A stretch of DNA of 7,156 nucleotides from Prado023 sp964638055 (GTDB lineage: Bacteria > Actinomycetota > Actinomycetes > S36-B12 > CAIYMF01), in NCBI GenBank assembly GCA_964638055.1, contig CAZWXF010000120.1, positions 1-7,156 on the forward strand. The letters run 5' to 3'. This document shows, piece by piece, positions 7,097 to 7,156 of the stretch. The stretch's first letter is position 1, and the number at the start of each line of letters is the position of its first letter. The position numbers and the translations under genes are program-made. The notes beneath the pieces were generated by a model that worked only from the letters and a program-made list of their open reading frames with translations, was not told where the DNA came from and ran no database searches.

Positions 7097-7147
7097 GGAT
7101 CTATGCACCTGTATAGCGAAACCCAATACATTGCTATAGATCGCTAC
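7097..7147 (-). promoter_or_regulatory. AT-rich inverted-repeat cluster, candidate promoter/operator of the ATPase gene
   Basis: Just upstream of the ATPase ATG the base composition drops sharply (16 G/C in 43 bases at 7099-7141). Overlapping inverted repeats are visible: GATCTAT 7098-7104 with ATAGATC 7136-7142; TATAGC 7112-7117 with GCTATA 7133-7138 (21 bases apart, about two helix turns); TAGCGA 7114-7119 with TCGCTA 7141-7146; and the imperfect palindrome 7101-7116 (CTATgCA cc TGtATAG). On the minus strand TATACA (7115-7110) could be a -10 element, but no good -35 lies 17 bases before it; TTGGGT (7126-7121) with TAGATC (7103-7098) is an alternative pair. The exact promoter is therefore uncertain. 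Confidence 0.4.
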
Positions 7148-7156
7148 GCCCACGGC

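Noticed and set aside
6487..7131. Minus-strand frame starting at ATG 7131 and others overlapping the ATPase gene
   Set aside because: Not in frame with the ATPase motifs; Arg/Pro/Gly-rich shadow translations.
1..7156. CRISPR array, tRNA, insertion sequence, integrase or toxin-antitoxin pair
   Set aside because: No regularly spaced repeats, cloverleaf, transposase or recombinase motifs, or small paired genes were seen on either strand.

Overview
The window is very GC-rich, has codons that mostly end in G or C, and uses GTG starts. Its protein families are common in actinomycetes, so a high-GC actinobacterium (Streptomyces/Pseudonocardia-like) is the likely source; the genus cannot be fixed from this sequence. 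Five protein-coding genes fill almost the whole window. No tRNA, rRNA, CRISPR array, insertion sequence or integrase was seen.

Positions 1-4879 hold three tightly packed plus-strand genes that match the conserved core of a DISARM anti-phage system. They are the 3' part of drmA (superfamily 2 helicase; its Walker A half lies left of the window), drmB (DUF1998/MrfA-type zinc-binding protein) and drmC (phospholipase D family protein with one HKD motif). Both junctions are 4-base GTGA start/stop overlaps, each preceded by a purine-rich Shine-Dalgarno, which implies one transcript and translational coupling. By established knowledge, DrmA and DrmB form the DNA-binding core complex of DISARM, which works with a DNA methyltransferase that marks self DNA. 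No methyltransferase, drmD or drmE lies in the window. Nothing methylase-like follows drmC within the window, so the rest of the system should lie upstream of position 1 if it exists.

Positions 4979-5719 hold a plus-strand VOC-fold (glyoxalase/bleomycin-resistance-like) gene with its own ribosome binding site and a helical C-terminal extension. Positions 5910-7082 hold a minus-strand P-loop ATPase with a C-terminal winged helix, convergent with the VOC gene. The 190-base gap between them carries GC-rich inverted repeats that could serve as a bidirectional terminator.

Upstream of the ATPase, at about 7097-7147, is a short AT-rich patch (16 G/C in 43 bases at 7099-7141) with several overlapping inverted repeats. 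It is the best candidate for a promoter/operator in the window. DISARM is a known system. The less explained parts are the downstream VOC and ATPase genes, the repeat-rich control region, and whether drmA continues normally upstream.
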